A DNA stretch of 64,000 bases from Ornithodoros turicata (GCF_037126465.1 NC_088209.1:21209146-21273145), one strand, 5' to 3'; counted from the stretch's first letter, positions 1-11,033 are shown. Notes: generated by a model not told the origin, from the letters alone. A program made the numbers and translations.

Positions 1-1335
1 TCCTAGCCAAATAACTTTTGTCGACGTATGTTTTTCAGGCTTTTAGAATTCGCCGTAACTATAACATAACTTGCAATAGTTAAGGCATTCCCAGATTCGC
101 TGGAATGTGCAAAAAGTGGGAAAGGCAACATTTTCGTCAATGCACACAAACGAACACAAAAATGTCATTGAGCGTAACATACTGGGCGTCTGTATAAATA
201 TCCTAGCGAAGTTTTTGTGTATTCATACAAGTAATAATGGAAGTTCGCAATGCACGTAACATACAGCCTCACATGCATTTGGCATTTAGTTGTAGAGTAC
301 ATGGAGTCCAGAGACGGTATACACATTGTTTGAGTTACCACGCGTTCGAATCTTTCGCAACGTTGTGGGAAAGTACTATAGGCACCGTGCGCTATTCAGG
401 CGGAGCTGTGGTCATTTGACCGACAGCCGGGTACTTCGACGCCAACTTGAACTCCTCGACCATAGACCATTCAGCCTGTTCAAAGTACTTGGCCCATGGA
501 GCTCCCCTGCGCATCAGTGCCGGGCTCTTCGCTCCCTTTTTGCTTTCATGCAAGCCACTGGACTCCTCGAAGAGCTCTAAACAGAACTCCGACCTGTCGT
601 CGCTTCAATCTCACCATAATTCATCCTCTCATATTGACCACTGTGAAGTGGGGTAGGGTCCTGTGGCTACCACGGGGAAACATCGTCATGTCACCGCCAC
701 TTCTTCATTTATTGTTGTTGTTGTTGATCGACAGCGACGCCCGTGGTGATTTCATGCGTAACGGCCTGGTACTGACGCGCCGTATCCACGCCTTCGCGTT
801 TCGGGTTTTGGTGCGTACGGTTGCGCGTTTCAAATTTTCCATGTCGGTTTTGGTCCCATTAACCGCTGAGAACACTTCTGTGGGACCGGTGTGAAGAAAA
901 GGCAGTTCCCGCGCAGTGCAAAACACGTAAAATGTCTCTGGGAAGATGTTTTCGCAGGTTTGGAAAGATAACTGCGCAGCTTCCGCAGACAACCATCTTG
1001 TATTTGTTTGAAGTGAAGTCCTCATTTGACCGGAGACTTCCAGTAGCTAACGATCGCACTGAGGAATTAATTTTTTTTTTTTTCATTTCCTTCTATTCTG
1101 TTAACTCCATGGCGCAACGTGATGATATCAACACTATTTCTCCAGCTTGATGCATTCTATGCATAACCTTAAATTTATGCGTTGATCCTGATGAAATGAC
1201 GGTGCACTCCATAATTGTTTCATATAAGCTGCTGTGCTGTGAGTCCGCATTCAGATGCCCAACTGGCAACTGGACTCGTGTCTCTTTCCTCATCACCGTC
1301 ATCAACCTGTCACTGACAATGACTGCACAAAGTGA
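1..1335. other. No recognisable gene (left edge)
   Basis: Several short open frames on both strands, none with a recognisable domain, signal peptide or convincing splice context. A T-tract lies near 1070-1085. The missing first exon of the inhibitor gene could lie here or left of the window, but nothing identifies it. Confidence 0.5.
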
Positions 1336-1343
1336 GTGTTAAG

Positions 1344-1823
1344 CAGACCTGTACGTAACGCGTTACAAGTAATTGCGTTACTTGTAATCAATTACTTTTT
1401 GGGTAATTTTTCAAGTAATTCGATTACAACTTTTAGTAATCAATTACCGAGTAATCAATTACTTTTCAAGTAAAGTCTGACTCAAAATAGAAATGTTCTG
1501 TGACAAATTTATTGTCTTTTTGTTTGGGGGGGAATATGTTTATTAAGGAAAAAAGAGAGGAAAGGTCAGCCAGACGGAGGCCGGCTTGCTATTCCAAAGA
1601 AAGGAAAATTGGGAAGGAAATAAAAGGGAAAGAAAAAGAAGAAAAGAGGGAGAAGAAAGAGGGAGAAGAAAAAAGGAGAAAATGGGAAAGAAAAAATTCT
1701 ACTGTTCTACTATTTTCTACTATATTCTACTATATTCAGCTCTATTCTAATGTATAAAGTGGAAAAAATCTTATTGCTACTTCTCACGCAGCAGTCTTGC
1801 GCGCTATTTCAGCTGTCCCAATC

Positions 1824-1854
<31 letters not shown>

Positions 1855-2009
1855 CTTCTTTTTTTGAAGCACATAGGGAATGTTTGGATGAATTGAAAAT
1901 AACGGCCCGAGTGACGCGTTACTTTTATACTCGTTACTCAGTTACATTTTGAGTCGAGTAATTTCTAACGGTAATCAATTGCTCTTTTGTAGTAACGGGC
2001 ACAAGTCTG
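1344..2009. mobile_element. hAT-like non-autonomous DNA transposon, 666 bp
   Basis: The ends are inverted: the left starts CAGACCTGT and the right ends ACAAGTCTG. They are flanked by 8-bp direct repeats differing at one base (GTGTTAAG at 1336-1343, GTGCTAAG at 2010-2017), the target duplication length of hAT elements. Subterminal zones are full of GTAATCAATTAC and ACGCGTTAC motifs in both orientations. The middle is purine-rich, then T-rich, with no transposase. The superfamily is inferred from the duplication length and end structure. Confidence 0.75.
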
Positions 2010-2154
2010 GTGCTAAGTTTTACAAACAACGTGCTCCACAGGAGTCGGAAGGCGCTATACATTGTCCATGACGTCATACAACATATCCAAGAATCGCAAC
2101 ATACTAGATGAAGGCGATATCGAAATTCCACGTTTCAGTGTAGTACAACAATAA

Positions 2155-2282
2155 TGAGAATACGGTTAGGAGCAACATTTGTTTTGAAACAAGACTTTCG
2201 TGCAGAGCCTGCACCTGATGAACTGCAGGCTGTGCATGAAAGTCTTGTTTTAAAATAAAAGTTGCTCCTATCCGTCTTCTCA
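2155..2282. repeat. 128-bp palindromic hairpin element
   Basis: The left arm from TGAGAATACGG and right arm ending CCGTCTTCTCA are reverse complements with few mismatches. Both carry GGAGCAAC and AAGACTTTC blocks around a short loop (CACCTGATGAAC). No coding capacity. Probably a small MITE or foldback unit. Confidence 0.7.
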
Positions 2283-4002
2283 CATAATCGGAAGAATTAG
2301 CTTTCTACTCATTTTACTCTGCATGCAGATAGTTTGAAATAAATCTCTGTTTTCGAATGGCGAAATTGGCGCAACGTTGCTTCACGCTGCTGGAGGGTAC
2401 CAGGCGTTTACGCCGCGTTTGCCCTTGAGGGGGCGCACGGTGCCTATACAAATAAACAGACTGATTTTTCGTAACTTTTCCGACCATTTTTGTCCCATAG
2501 ACATTCCCGAAGGCCAGGGCATTGAAGGGCTCCTAGACATACAGGCGACGCGGCAACAAACATACGTGAATCTGAAGTGGCTCCAGGGCACACTGACTCG
2601 TAAATGTTTTGAATTCCAGACGTCTCCCACCCAACTCCCCTGAATCAGCATCCAATGTGGTCATATGGCCCATGTTTGCCCTAATGTGATTGAAAAAGCC
2701 AGACTGTTCAGGAAGCAGAAAAGGCAGTCCATTCAGGGATGCAACCAGACAGACTGTTATTATCCGCGTCATACACACAGAAAAATAACCGTTTTACGAG
2801 AGGTCTTCATAGTAAGTCTTTATACGGAACCTTTCTCTGAACGTTTCCTATCTTCGAGTACGAAAGAATGGCTAAGGTTCCCCTGGCGCCCTACTTTAGA
2901 ACAATTTGAAGATAAAAAATGCGGACATGCCGGAACACTTTAAAAAGATCTTTCTCGAATGTTCTTTTTGTTTTGTCTGTGTGTACAGCAAAATATATAT
3001 TTACCAGCAAATAGTTCTATCGAACTTTCCTGTGACGCCTTAACAGTGACATCGCAGGGGTCAAAATGAAAGGACACAAAAACGCCGATGTTATTACTTG
3101 GCCTGCCTCTGACTATACTGAAATACTGCTGCACAGGAACACGATCGTGCTTGCTTTTATTGATTTACAGCCGACGTGACTTTTCAATCACACATTGGAT
3201 CACAATAGAGGCTCTGGAGGTGATTGGTGCGGGGCAGCTATTTCGTCTCTCTCTCTCTTTTCTACGTGGTCAATCGGGGCAATGCGAACATGAATTTCTC
3301 AGACAGTAGGGGCAGCAAGACGGATGGGTTTTATTTGACCTCTGCGTCCGTTAGGGTAGAGACATGCGCTGCACAAATTATTCAGCGCCACGTTTATCCC
3401 AGCAGTCACTGAATGTTGTAACGAGGTCCGCAGCAATGTCTCGCGTGCATTATACGCGTATCTGAGTAACTGAAGACAAAATAGAAATGCGCAAATAAAT
3501 ACGGAGATCTTTTTTCGATGACTCGATACACATTGGTAGACGTCATTCTAGACTATACGTATGCACTACGCGTACACTTCAACGCACAAGATACATGCCT
3601 TGTACATTGACTTAGTAAATTGCAATGTTGAGTGTGATACCAAGTCCGAGTGAACGTTGAACGTTGAGAACGTTTAAAAAAAAGTGTAGTGATAGTTTCA
3701 TGTCATTGGACATATCGCAGAACAGCCCGCCACCACAACAGAGAGTGGACAGTCAGGATATTAACCATATCCGCTGTCCTTTTTCTTTTTGAAAGGCAGT
3801 TTATCAAACGCGTCTTCCCAGAGTTAACCGGTTATTACTGTTGAATTAACTCGGTCATATGCTTCGTACATTTCGCACGAGCAACCACCCAGTCCGTGAT
3901 CCATTCCACAATAAGCGTGCCGTTTTAGCTCGCTCCCTCTGCCTTTATTCACACACAGATAAAGATTAAGTAAAACGAAAAACAAATCGAAACCCGAAGT
4001 AG
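2283..4002. other. No recognisable gene
   Basis: About 1.7 kb with only short unlinked open frames on both strands. Overlapping frames near 2377-2651 on opposite strands are mutual shadows without a domain. Nothing identified. Confidence 0.4.
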
Positions 4003-4055
4003 AGTTGATACCTAGTAGTTTGCAACGTGTTAGCCAACACTACTAGGTATCAACT
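4003..4055. repeat. Short hairpin, 16-bp stem
   Basis: AGTTGATACCTAGTAG at 4003-4018 pairs with CTACTAGGTATCAACT ending at 4055, with a loop of about 20 bases. It lies upstream of the first Kunitz exon. Role unknown. Confidence 0.6.
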
Positions 4056-4087
4056 ATTACAATAGTAATTTCGTCCTCTGTGTTATA

Positions 4088-4225
4088 AAGGGGAACTTCA
4101 CCACATCATACTTTTATCATTCCCGATTTGTGGATCGCGCGGTTGGACGTACGCCTTTTGTGGCAAATTTAAAAAAACTGCACAAATGCCACAAATCAGG
4201 AGTGATAACGTGATCATTCTGCGCA
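4088..4225. repeat. Diverged MITE family A copy
   Basis: Carries the family A end motif (AACTTCACCACAT near 4093) and an inverted pair built on ATTTGTGG / CCACAAAT around a short centre. Fuller copies lie at 20.7 kb and beyond. Confidence 0.5.
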
Positions 4226-4464
4226 ATGGTCGGCCGTTTTGAGCCGGTCTCCTCACCATCACTACCATCATCTGTTCTAAGAGTGTAGACGTGTCTCTAC
4301 TGTTTCACCGCTCATTCGACTGAGATTTCCAATAACTGAAATAACGTTTACCGACCTGTGCGTAGAAGAGCGCTGGATGGGTGGCAGCGTCCCTGGTGGC
4401 CCCAACGTTCCATGTATCAGTGATGTATATAGGTGCTTGATTGGGAGTGTGGTACCATTTCCAG

Positions 4465-4629
4465 ATATCTGTCACTTTCCAAAGGACACCGGGCCCTGCA
4501 CTGATAAGAAACAGGAACGCTACTTTTACAACTCGCAGAGTGGACATTGCGAAGCTATGATGTACGGCGGTTGTGGCGGAAATGAAAATAATTTCGATAC
4601 CATGCACGACTGCAAAAAGCGCTGCGAAG
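4465..4629 (+). CDS. Kunitz/BPTI protease-inhibitor domain exon 1
   Basis: A 165-bp exon encoding one complete Kunitz domain, part of a secreted-type multi-domain serine-protease inhibitor. The six cysteines are spaced C-x8-C-x16-C-x7-C-x12-C-x3-C, against the family's usual x8-x15-x7-x12-x3. The hallmark RYFYN, MYGGCGGNENNF and CKKRC segments are present. The acceptor is CCATTTCCAG before 4465 and the donor is AAG|GTAAGT after 4629. Both junctions fall after the first codon base (phase 1-1), as is usual for Kunitz exons. The residue after the second cysteine (P1, Lys15 in BPTI) is Thr, so ordinary trypsin inhibition is not predicted. The reading frame is open upstream to 4377, but that part is probably intron. 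The signal-peptide exon was not found. Confidence 0.93.
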
Positions 4630-5189
4630 GTAAGTACTCTAACAATTATAATAGATGCCCGGTTTTATATTCGCTATCACTTTTTTATTTTAATCCGATA
4701 CCATTATTGCGGTACCCTAGCCCATTATGCGCGACGTGAGCGTAAACTCGGTAGTAGTGTAGACCTTTGGGCTTGTGGCTCGCAGCGAAACATCCCACTA
4801 CATCATCATCATCATTACTTTGTTGTTGTTGTTGGGATTGTTTGTATTCCATAATACCGTATAGAGGCGCTAGAATAAATTTAAATTGACGTGCAATTTT
4901 GTCCCTCTCTTCGTCTACATCTGTTTTAGCGCTTCTATGCATCACTAGTAGCGCTGCGCTGCATAGATCGTGCCACGGGTAATGCACTGGAGCAGACTAT
5001 GCGCGGCGCAGCAGGGCGCGGCGGGAGTCCCAGTCTTCGAATTTTCTGGCGGGTTCGCGTGGCTGTGGGTTCAATGACAACAACTAGATGGATGACGATG
5101 ATGATAATGCTGTGGTGCATCACTGCAACAATCGCGGTACCACGCCACAGTGCGTGTGGGATGTGATAATAATAGATAAAGTGAAGGAG

Positions 5190-5300
5190 AGAGAAAACTC
5201 AAACTGCGGCTTCTTTCGCTCATAAATCACGAAAGACGCAACCGGTGAATTCCGTTCCTTTTGTGTTGGCGTCAAGGTAAGTGCGTCTACCAGAAACTGC
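5190..5300. repeat. MITE family B, half copy
   Basis: Shares the blocks TAAATCACGAA, GACGCAACCGGTGAATTCCG and GGCGTCAAGGTAA with fuller copies at 11034-11455, 12376-12715 and 15515-15815. Lies in the intron between Kunitz exons 1 and 2. Confidence 0.65.
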
Positions 5301-5379
5301 AACGGCAGCCTACAAACAAATAAAATAAAATGTTTCATGAGTCGATCCTGTCTTTTCCTTTTTTTGATCTCCCATCTAG

Positions 5380-5541
5380 ATGCATGCGAGCAAGAAGAAG
5401 ATGGAGGAACCTGCGACGCACATCTAAAGAGGTTCTACTACGACAAGAAGGAAAAAAACTGCCGCCCTTTCATTTACGGAGGCTGCATCGGCAACGGGAA
5501 TAATTTTTACACCGAGGACCAGTGCAATAAACGCTGTAAAG
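5380..5541 (+). CDS. Kunitz/BPTI protease-inhibitor domain exon 2
   Basis: A 162-bp exon encoding a complete Kunitz domain with canonical spacing C-x8-C-x15-C-x7-C-x12-C-x3-C. Recognisable blocks are RFYYDKKEKNC, FIYGGCIGNGNNF and CNKRC. The acceptor is a pyrimidine-rich run ending CCCATCTAG before 5380; the donor is AAAG|GTAAAT after 5541. It is phase 1-1, so it joins exon 1 in frame across a 750-bp intron. The P1 position after the second cysteine is Asp, which is unlike trypsin-directed domains (Lys/Arg). The domain may bind another protease or a non-protease target. The gene and domain assignment are firm; the target is unknown. Confidence 0.93.
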
Positions 5542-5659
5542 GTAAATGCTGGGTAAACAGTGGTAAACACGTAGAGATACATATGTGTAACAGAGGAACT
5601 CGAGACGAACTACTTGGAACGATCTATTTAGTACAGATAGCTGATAATAGCATACTATA

Positions 5660-5689
5660 AGTGCTCGTCTTCCATCGAAGACGAGCACT
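5660..5689. repeat. Perfect 13-bp-stem hairpin
   Basis: AGTGCTCGTCTTC and its exact reverse complement are separated by the 4-base loop CATC and followed by a T-rich run. It lies in the intron after Kunitz exon 2. It resembles a bacterial terminator in shape, but this is eukaryotic intron sequence, so no such role is claimed. Confidence 0.7.
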
Positions 5690-6097
5690 GTTCTTTTTCC
5701 TTTTCTCTTCTTTTTCTTTTTTTACTGTGCCTTTGTTTCCATAACTTTCTTTTTTTTTCTGTCCCGACTTTGTGTGACTATTTGTATGTTTTCTGGTTTG
5801 TATACGTGGTATGGAGTAGCCGGCTTCCACGTTGGTGGTGCCAATTTTCTCTTTTTTTTTTTCTTTTTCATTCACTCACTCACTCACTCGATCCGTGGCG
5901 ACATACGTGTGCTCAATGTGAATGGGTTTGCAGATCCAATCTAGACACTTAATTGATTAATTAATTACTTTGCTCCCGAAAGTGCCTGAAAACACAGCAG
6001 TGCATGCATTCAAGTCAATACTGCTCGAGCGTGTATTAAATATCCGCTGGGATTATACATTCTAAAAGCTGTTCCTGTGTTTACGGGTACGCGCATA

Positions 6098-6155
6098 TAG
6101 ACGCACCCGTGGATGTACCCGTAGATGTACCCGTAGATGTACCAAAGATGTACCC
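6098..6155. repeat. Short tandem repeat, unit about 12 bp
   Basis: About five imperfect copies of GATGTACCCGTA. Intronic. Confidence 0.65.
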
Positions 6156-6400
6156 GTGTGGGAGCATCATGTTGGCCGTCTCGATTGTTCCCGTCCACAG
6201 CATAAATCGACGTTCTTCGTTCTAGATACTTTTCTGTGCTAAATACTTAATAGGGAGAATGGGAAAACTGTAAATAACACTCCTGAAACAAACGCACTAA
6301 TGTTATTGGGGACACTGTCTGAATTCAGATAGTCTCGTAATGATCTGATTAAGATGATGTTAATTCAATGTTCAATTCCAACAAGAATATTCGTTTCAGG

Positions 6401-6439
6401 TCAAACGGACAGAACCGGTGACGACAGCGGTGACAGAGG
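6401..6439 (+). CDS. Probable 13-codon hydrophilic linker exon
   Basis: A 39-bp exon bounded by a good acceptor (ATTCGTTTCAG before 6401) and a good donor (GACAGAG|GTAAGG after 6439). Read in phase 1, matching the Kunitz exons on either side, it encodes GQTDRTGDDSGDR. This is short, hydrophilic and Asp/Gly/Arg-rich, as expected of a spacer between inhibitor domains. Two splice sites plus matching phase at both ends support it, but an exon this short carries little coding signal of its own. RNA evidence would decide. Confidence 0.55.
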
Positions 6440-6816
6440 TAAGGCAGATTCACCGTGGCCCTTCTCTTTCGACTGTTGCTTCTGGGTAACAGCATTATAT
6501 GACTAAGCCGCTGTATACGCTGACGTAATTAGCTTGGTTACTAATGAGCTAGGAAAACATGCTGCATCAGGCCTTCCAAAATCGCTTACGAAAACACGGT
6601 ATAATTAGAGCGGGGGTATGTTCCATTTATTACGCGCTAAAACGGAACTTCAACATGCGAAGAACAACCAGTGCGTAGAACCATATAGCGGTATTTGTTT
6701 AGGAAAGTGAACGTTCTGTTCGTTGTTGCGCCGTTTATCATCTCCAGATGTCACAAAAAGGCGTACTCTCTCATTCTCAACAATTCAGGTGAGAGAACGA
6801 CGATTGGCTGGGAATG

Positions 6817-6885
6817 CACAGTTCAAAGAGGACTTCACCACATAGAACGCTCCTGGCCCACCACCATTCCATATTATATCATTGC
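6817..6885. repeat. MITE family A, half copy
   Basis: Contains GACTTCACCACATAGAACGC followed by CTCCTGGCCCACCACCATT, matching the left arm of fuller family A copies. Confidence 0.6.
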
Positions 6886-6891
6886 GTGCAG

Positions 6892-6993
6892 GACGTCGAA
6901 CCGAACCCGAATTGAAATTTTCATTACACTGTTCAACCCGGCCTGGAGCAGAACCGGAAAATATAATAGCCGTAACCAGTTCACAACGAAACG
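6892..6993 (+). CDS. Weak exon candidate in the inhibitor gene
   Basis: A 102-bp segment after TGCGTGCAG and before AACG|GTACGG that stays open in phase 1-1. The peptide (beginning GRRTEPELKFSLHCS) has one Cys and no known domain. It directly follows a MITE A half copy, which makes an accidental frame likely. Listed only because its phase matches the real exons. Confidence 0.15.
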
Positions 6994-7344
6994 GTACGGA
7001 CATAAAAGAAGTCAGCATAAGGGTTCAATCGCCTCTCAATCCCCGAACGAGGACACACTGGTCTCCATATCGTGGACTTCGCAAATTTTCACCTAGCAAT
7101 CAAAGGAGGACGTACAGTAAGTATGCTTTCAGCGTCTTTTTTAACACGTTGAGGCGCAGTTGTCCTTGCGAGCGCCGCGGCTAGCGCGCCACGCACGCGC
7201 TGCGGTGTCTGCTCTTCAGAGAGGAGGCACCTTGCTGACGCTTGTCAAACGTTGGGTTTCCAAGCAAATGAAACATGAGTCAAACACGTCAGAAAGATAA
7301 GGAGTTGAGAAGGAGCATACGCAGAACTGTGCCACGTGTCCACC

Positions 7345-8205
7345 AACTGACCCCAAGATCGCAGGTTCGAACCCGGCCGAGGACGGTAGCAACTTCGTGG
7401 AAGGGTTCAAGTTGCTCAAACACGCCGTCTTCCGCGAGGAACGTCAAAGGGACTATGAAACGATTTTTTTCTTCGTTTCGTTCGAAAGAAGACATTTTTC
7501 TGAGTCTAGAACCGAAATTTTACTTTCGTCGCGCGAGCGGATTTCTCGGGAGCGAATTTAAACGGAGCGGCGAAGGGAGGACAGCTGGCGCCGCGCCGTG
7601 CCGAGCTGCCGAGCGGAGACACAACGGGTAACTTGACGCGACCGCGGCCGGCTCAGCAACACGTCATCGTGGCGTGTTGCCGAGCCGAGGAATTCCGCCA
7701 GGAGCATGCGCCGTAGGATCCCGCGTATGCGTTCATCGGGAGTGGAAATCTCCATGACAGCAGCTTTCGCGCGATCGGCAGATTTCGGCAGTGGCGGCAG
7801 CCACAGCGCGAGCTCGCGGCATTACTTGCCATTGTGCAACACCGGTGACGTAACGGGGAACCGAAGAGCGGTCCGTACAGTTACACCATCGGCAGGGAAA
7901 TATGCGCGGGAGAGGAGGAACGCGGAAGAGACATTTCCAGCGCGCGCTCCTCGCAGAGTGGAGCGATTTCGTCCGGAAAAATTTGTGGCATATTAGTTTC
8001 TCTGCGGGAAGAACAGTTTCCATCGAAAAAAGGTATGGGGGTTCGGGAAATTTCATAGTCCCTTTAAATGTGGTGTACCGTGTGTCGAGATTTCGGCGCA
8101 CGTTAAAGAACCCCCAGGTGGGCAAAATTAATCCGCAGACCCGACCACTGTGGTGTCGCTCGTGACCGCAGTTGTCTCGCGACGTAAAGCCCCGAATTAT
8201 TATTA
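7345..8205 (+). mobile_element. tRNA-derived SINE (Ruka-like), split by a later insertion
   Basis: The 5' part (about 7345-7445) holds a B-box-like GGTTCGAACCCGGCCGAGG and the following GACGGTAGCAAC. The 3' part (8066-8205) holds the tick Ruka-type core AAAGAACCCCCAGGTGG and ends GACGTAAAGCCCCGAATTAT with an ATT run. The two parts are separated by the TIR element at 7446-8065. The family name rests on recognition of the core motif. Confidence 0.7.
7446..8065. mobile_element. GC-rich TIR element nested in the SINE, about 620 bp
   Basis: The inverted ends AAAGGGACTATGAAA (left) and TTTCATAGTCCCTTT (right) bound a CpG-rich interior (especially about 7540-7960) that interrupts the SINE. A 189-codon frame on the minus strand crosses most of it, but it has no recognisable domain and runs out of the element. 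No clear target duplication was seen. Confidence 0.6.
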
Positions 8206-8869
8206 TTAGAACGGTGCCTATATGATTGGTCGTATTTCGAAAAATAAGTGAAGTCCTAAATGTATAGTCCTGCTTTCTGGTAGTGCAATTGTGTTGTGAC
8301 ACATTGCCTCTGTGCTGTGGATTAACTGGTACACTGCTGTGAGTTCGGACAGAGCAAGGCTGGCAGACTTATTTTCGACATGATTCAGTACCGTTTCAGA
8401 ACGATTTACACTGCGAATGCAGTGTGCCGGCTCAGAACCGTCGTCTATGTAAAATGTTGTCTATCTTATTTCGCTTCCTTTAAGCGTATCTTGCTGGCAC
8501 TGTGCGTGTGAAAAAAGCGATTCTGGGAACAGACGGTAGCAGGACTACACCGCTTCACAAGCGTGGACGCTGTTTGCAAGTGTTCATCCAGTTCTCCTTT
8601 CTCTCGCTGCAGGGAGTACCGGGACGCTAAAAACCTCAATGCAGACAACAGCAGTAACCTATTAGCCACGCATTTCCTGATAAAAGCCGTTTTATGGGAG
8701 ATATAAAACGGAGGCATTGAACCGGTTCCGGGCTGCGAACGGATTTGCGAACCGCTTCGATTTTCGGCTTGGCCGAACCGAAACTGAACCGGATCGAAAT
8801 CCAGGCAACGCGAACCCGAACCCGTATTTTTTGCGGTTCGACATCCTGACTGTGTACTGATTTTTTTCA
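8206..8869. other. Intron sequence, nothing recognised
   Basis: Open frames on the minus strand (about 8466-8940) include repeated 'aaccg' words and have no domain. Nothing else identified. Confidence 0.4.
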
Positions 8870-9045
8870 ATCGAGGGGAGACGTCTATCTGGAGCATGCA
8901 TAATGTGCCCCAGATAGGCGCCTCCTCCCATTTTCAACAAATAGGGACTAAGAATGATATCATTCCGAATTATGGTTGGCTCGGACCGTGCTATGTGGTG
9001 AAACTCTGTTTTAACAGTGTGGTATGTGGTGAAGTCTTGTTTTTA
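8870..9045. repeat. MITE family A, right-hand part
   Basis: Contains GCATAATGTG, TTTTCAACAAA, GATATCATTC and the end CTATGTGGTGAAACTCTGTT, all in the same order as the copy at 21434-21690. Confidence 0.65.
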
Positions 9046-10256
9046 GCTCAACATCCTTCAGAATATCTTTTGCTCTGATGATAGTAGATGGGTAGAAATC
9101 CAGCGAACCGGTAGAGATGTAGGAAGGGAGTTGCCTCATGACAGAAGCCGCCGATATTTCGAACAGAGACTGTTCTTCTTCTTTGCTCTGATGAGTTGTT
9201 GAAAAGATGTCGTATACATCCCTTGGCGACACTTTGCATTTATACTAGTAGTCACAAAAAGCAGGCCATCAGGCGGCAACACACACACACACATAAAGAT
9301 ACGACGATGAGAGGTCCAAGCAGATCCATCATCACCTGTTTTTAGAGGTCCGTATAAGCACTGACCCGTTCCTCGGCAAACGAACCCATGACACGCAATG
9401 CACTTGGAGGACGACGAGCTCCAAGGTTTATCTTATTTTACTAATTTACTAACTGGCTCACTAACTGGAGGAAGACGGCACAGCGATTGGAAGCTATATT
9501 AAGGATGGCGTTTCGACTTGTGAATTTTCCACTTACCCAGCTCGCACGTGTGGCAGGCTTATTCAGTGAGAAGCCGTATGAAAAACATGGCCCTCTGTTC
9601 CTCAATAGTGTGTTTTCGTGGTTTCACAAAGCCGTGTCTGCATGCTAGTCTTCCACAAGCATATCGCCGAGGGCAGTGTCAATTTCTGTAGCGTAAACAG
9701 TGTGTCAACCATGGGCATATTTCCTTAGCAGCCAGTTACGAAAGCTCGTATAACCATTGTTGGTTTGGCAGCAGCAGCAAAAAAAAAAAAAAAATATCGG
9801 AAACGAAGGATTCGTTTGACACAACGTATAAAACACTGAAATCAACAGTGGAAATTCAACCTGTTGTGGAACGTAAAATAACTCTTTCTCACGCTAACAC
9901 TGAACGTAATATGAACAACAACAACAAGTAAATGGTGACTATGACATGACATAATGTGATATTTACATGCCATCTTCACGTATTATCATGTATCATGTTT
10001 GGGTGGAACGCTTTACATGCATGCGTTCTCTCATGGAAGTGTTCCTTCTTTTACGCAGCAGTAAACTCCAGCAGAAGTTGGATATTAATTAGCTCAGTAA
10101 TGCATTCAAAAATAATAATTATTGAAATAAGGCAGACACCGAACCGTTCATAGATCTTACTGCACTTCAATTACTGAAGCCAATGCAAAAGACACGTTGT
10201 TCCAGCAACCGTTATTTCAAGGAATTATATTTGACTGTCACCTTTCCAATACGCAG
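9046..10256. other. Intron, nothing recognised
   Basis: Includes a short ACACAC run near 9282 and an A-tract near 9780-9794. No gene, domain or named repeat identified. Confidence 0.4.
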
Positions 10257-10427
10257 CTCTATGTCACCTTCCGCTGGACGAAGGAAAGTGCGACAATGAT
10301 ACGAGACCTGAAACAAGATACTTCTACGATGCCGAGAGACAAGAATGCAACGCTTTCGTATTCGCGGGTTGCGGTGGGAATGACAACAACTTCATGCAAC
10401 TATATGCGTGCAACAAAACCTGCTACG
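10257..10427 (+). CDS. Kunitz/BPTI protease-inhibitor domain exon 3
   Basis: A 171-bp exon, phase 1-1, after the acceptor CCAATACGCAG and before the donor TACG|GTGAGT. It encodes six cysteines spaced C-x8-C-x18-C-x7-C-x12-C-x3-C. The family blocks RYFYDAERQEC, FVFAGCGGNDNNF and CNKTC are visible. The second-to-third cysteine segment is about three residues longer than in BPTI, which would enlarge the loop next to the binding site. P1 is Asp. Its frame is hidden by longer open frames in other registers, so it is easily missed. The domain is complete and the splice sites are strong. Confidence 0.92.
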
Positions 10428-11033
10428 GTGAGTTCTCTCGACACCGCCAGGGGTAAAGAAAGTTTGTATTCCCACGAGCGACATTCCCCCACAAGCGTAA
10501 GATGCGAAAAGCGTCATAGCTCTCTGCTGTCACGTGAGCGCGAGCTCTCAACGTTGTGTCTTCACCTTCAATACACTGATAGCCGTAGAGAAGATCCTAC
10601 GACGCAACCACAGGATATTTTGTAGCAGACGACGCGAAAACACGCTGACGGTGTCGTCTGCTAAGTGCCATCTGCTACATGCGCAGTACGCCACTCCCGG
10701 TATTCTGCACCGTGCTCAATGCTCAACATAACACGGGACGGAACTTTGGCTCTGTGGGGCAGTGTTTTCGCTTTTCTTCCACTAGAATATTCCGTGAGGA
10801 TGTCGCTCGTGTGAATACACGGTAAACATCAGACACCGCCAATCGTGAGAGTGCTTCGGCGGCCGTAGCCATGGAGACGAGCCGTCGTTGACCGCATGGC
10901 CAGCCACTTGTTGTCAGATATAAAGCCTGTGTGTGAAATCGTCTGCGAAGATTTGCTGGAGCTGAACATTAGCAGATGACATCCCGGGTCGTTATGTCCA
11001 CTTAGCGAAGTAGGAAGATGGGGCATTGAAGGG
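10428..11033. other. Intron, nothing recognised
   Basis: Overlapping open frames on both strands without domains; nothing identified. Confidence 0.4.

Noticed and set aside
1500..1757. Highly charged 85-codon frame
   Set aside because: Purine-rich filler inside the hAT-like element; charge reflects AAG/GAA simple sequence.
3088..3309. Signal-peptide exon for the inhibitor gene (MLLLGLPLTI...)
   Set aside because: Hydrophobic start, but no phase-1 donor follows; not supported.
5660..5689. Rho-independent terminator
   Set aside because: The shape fits, but the sequence is intronic in a eukaryotic gene.
7733..8302. 189-codon minus-strand open frame
   Set aside because: It crosses the boundary of the GC-rich TIR element into the SINE core and has no domain. 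GC-rich sequence with few stops explains it.
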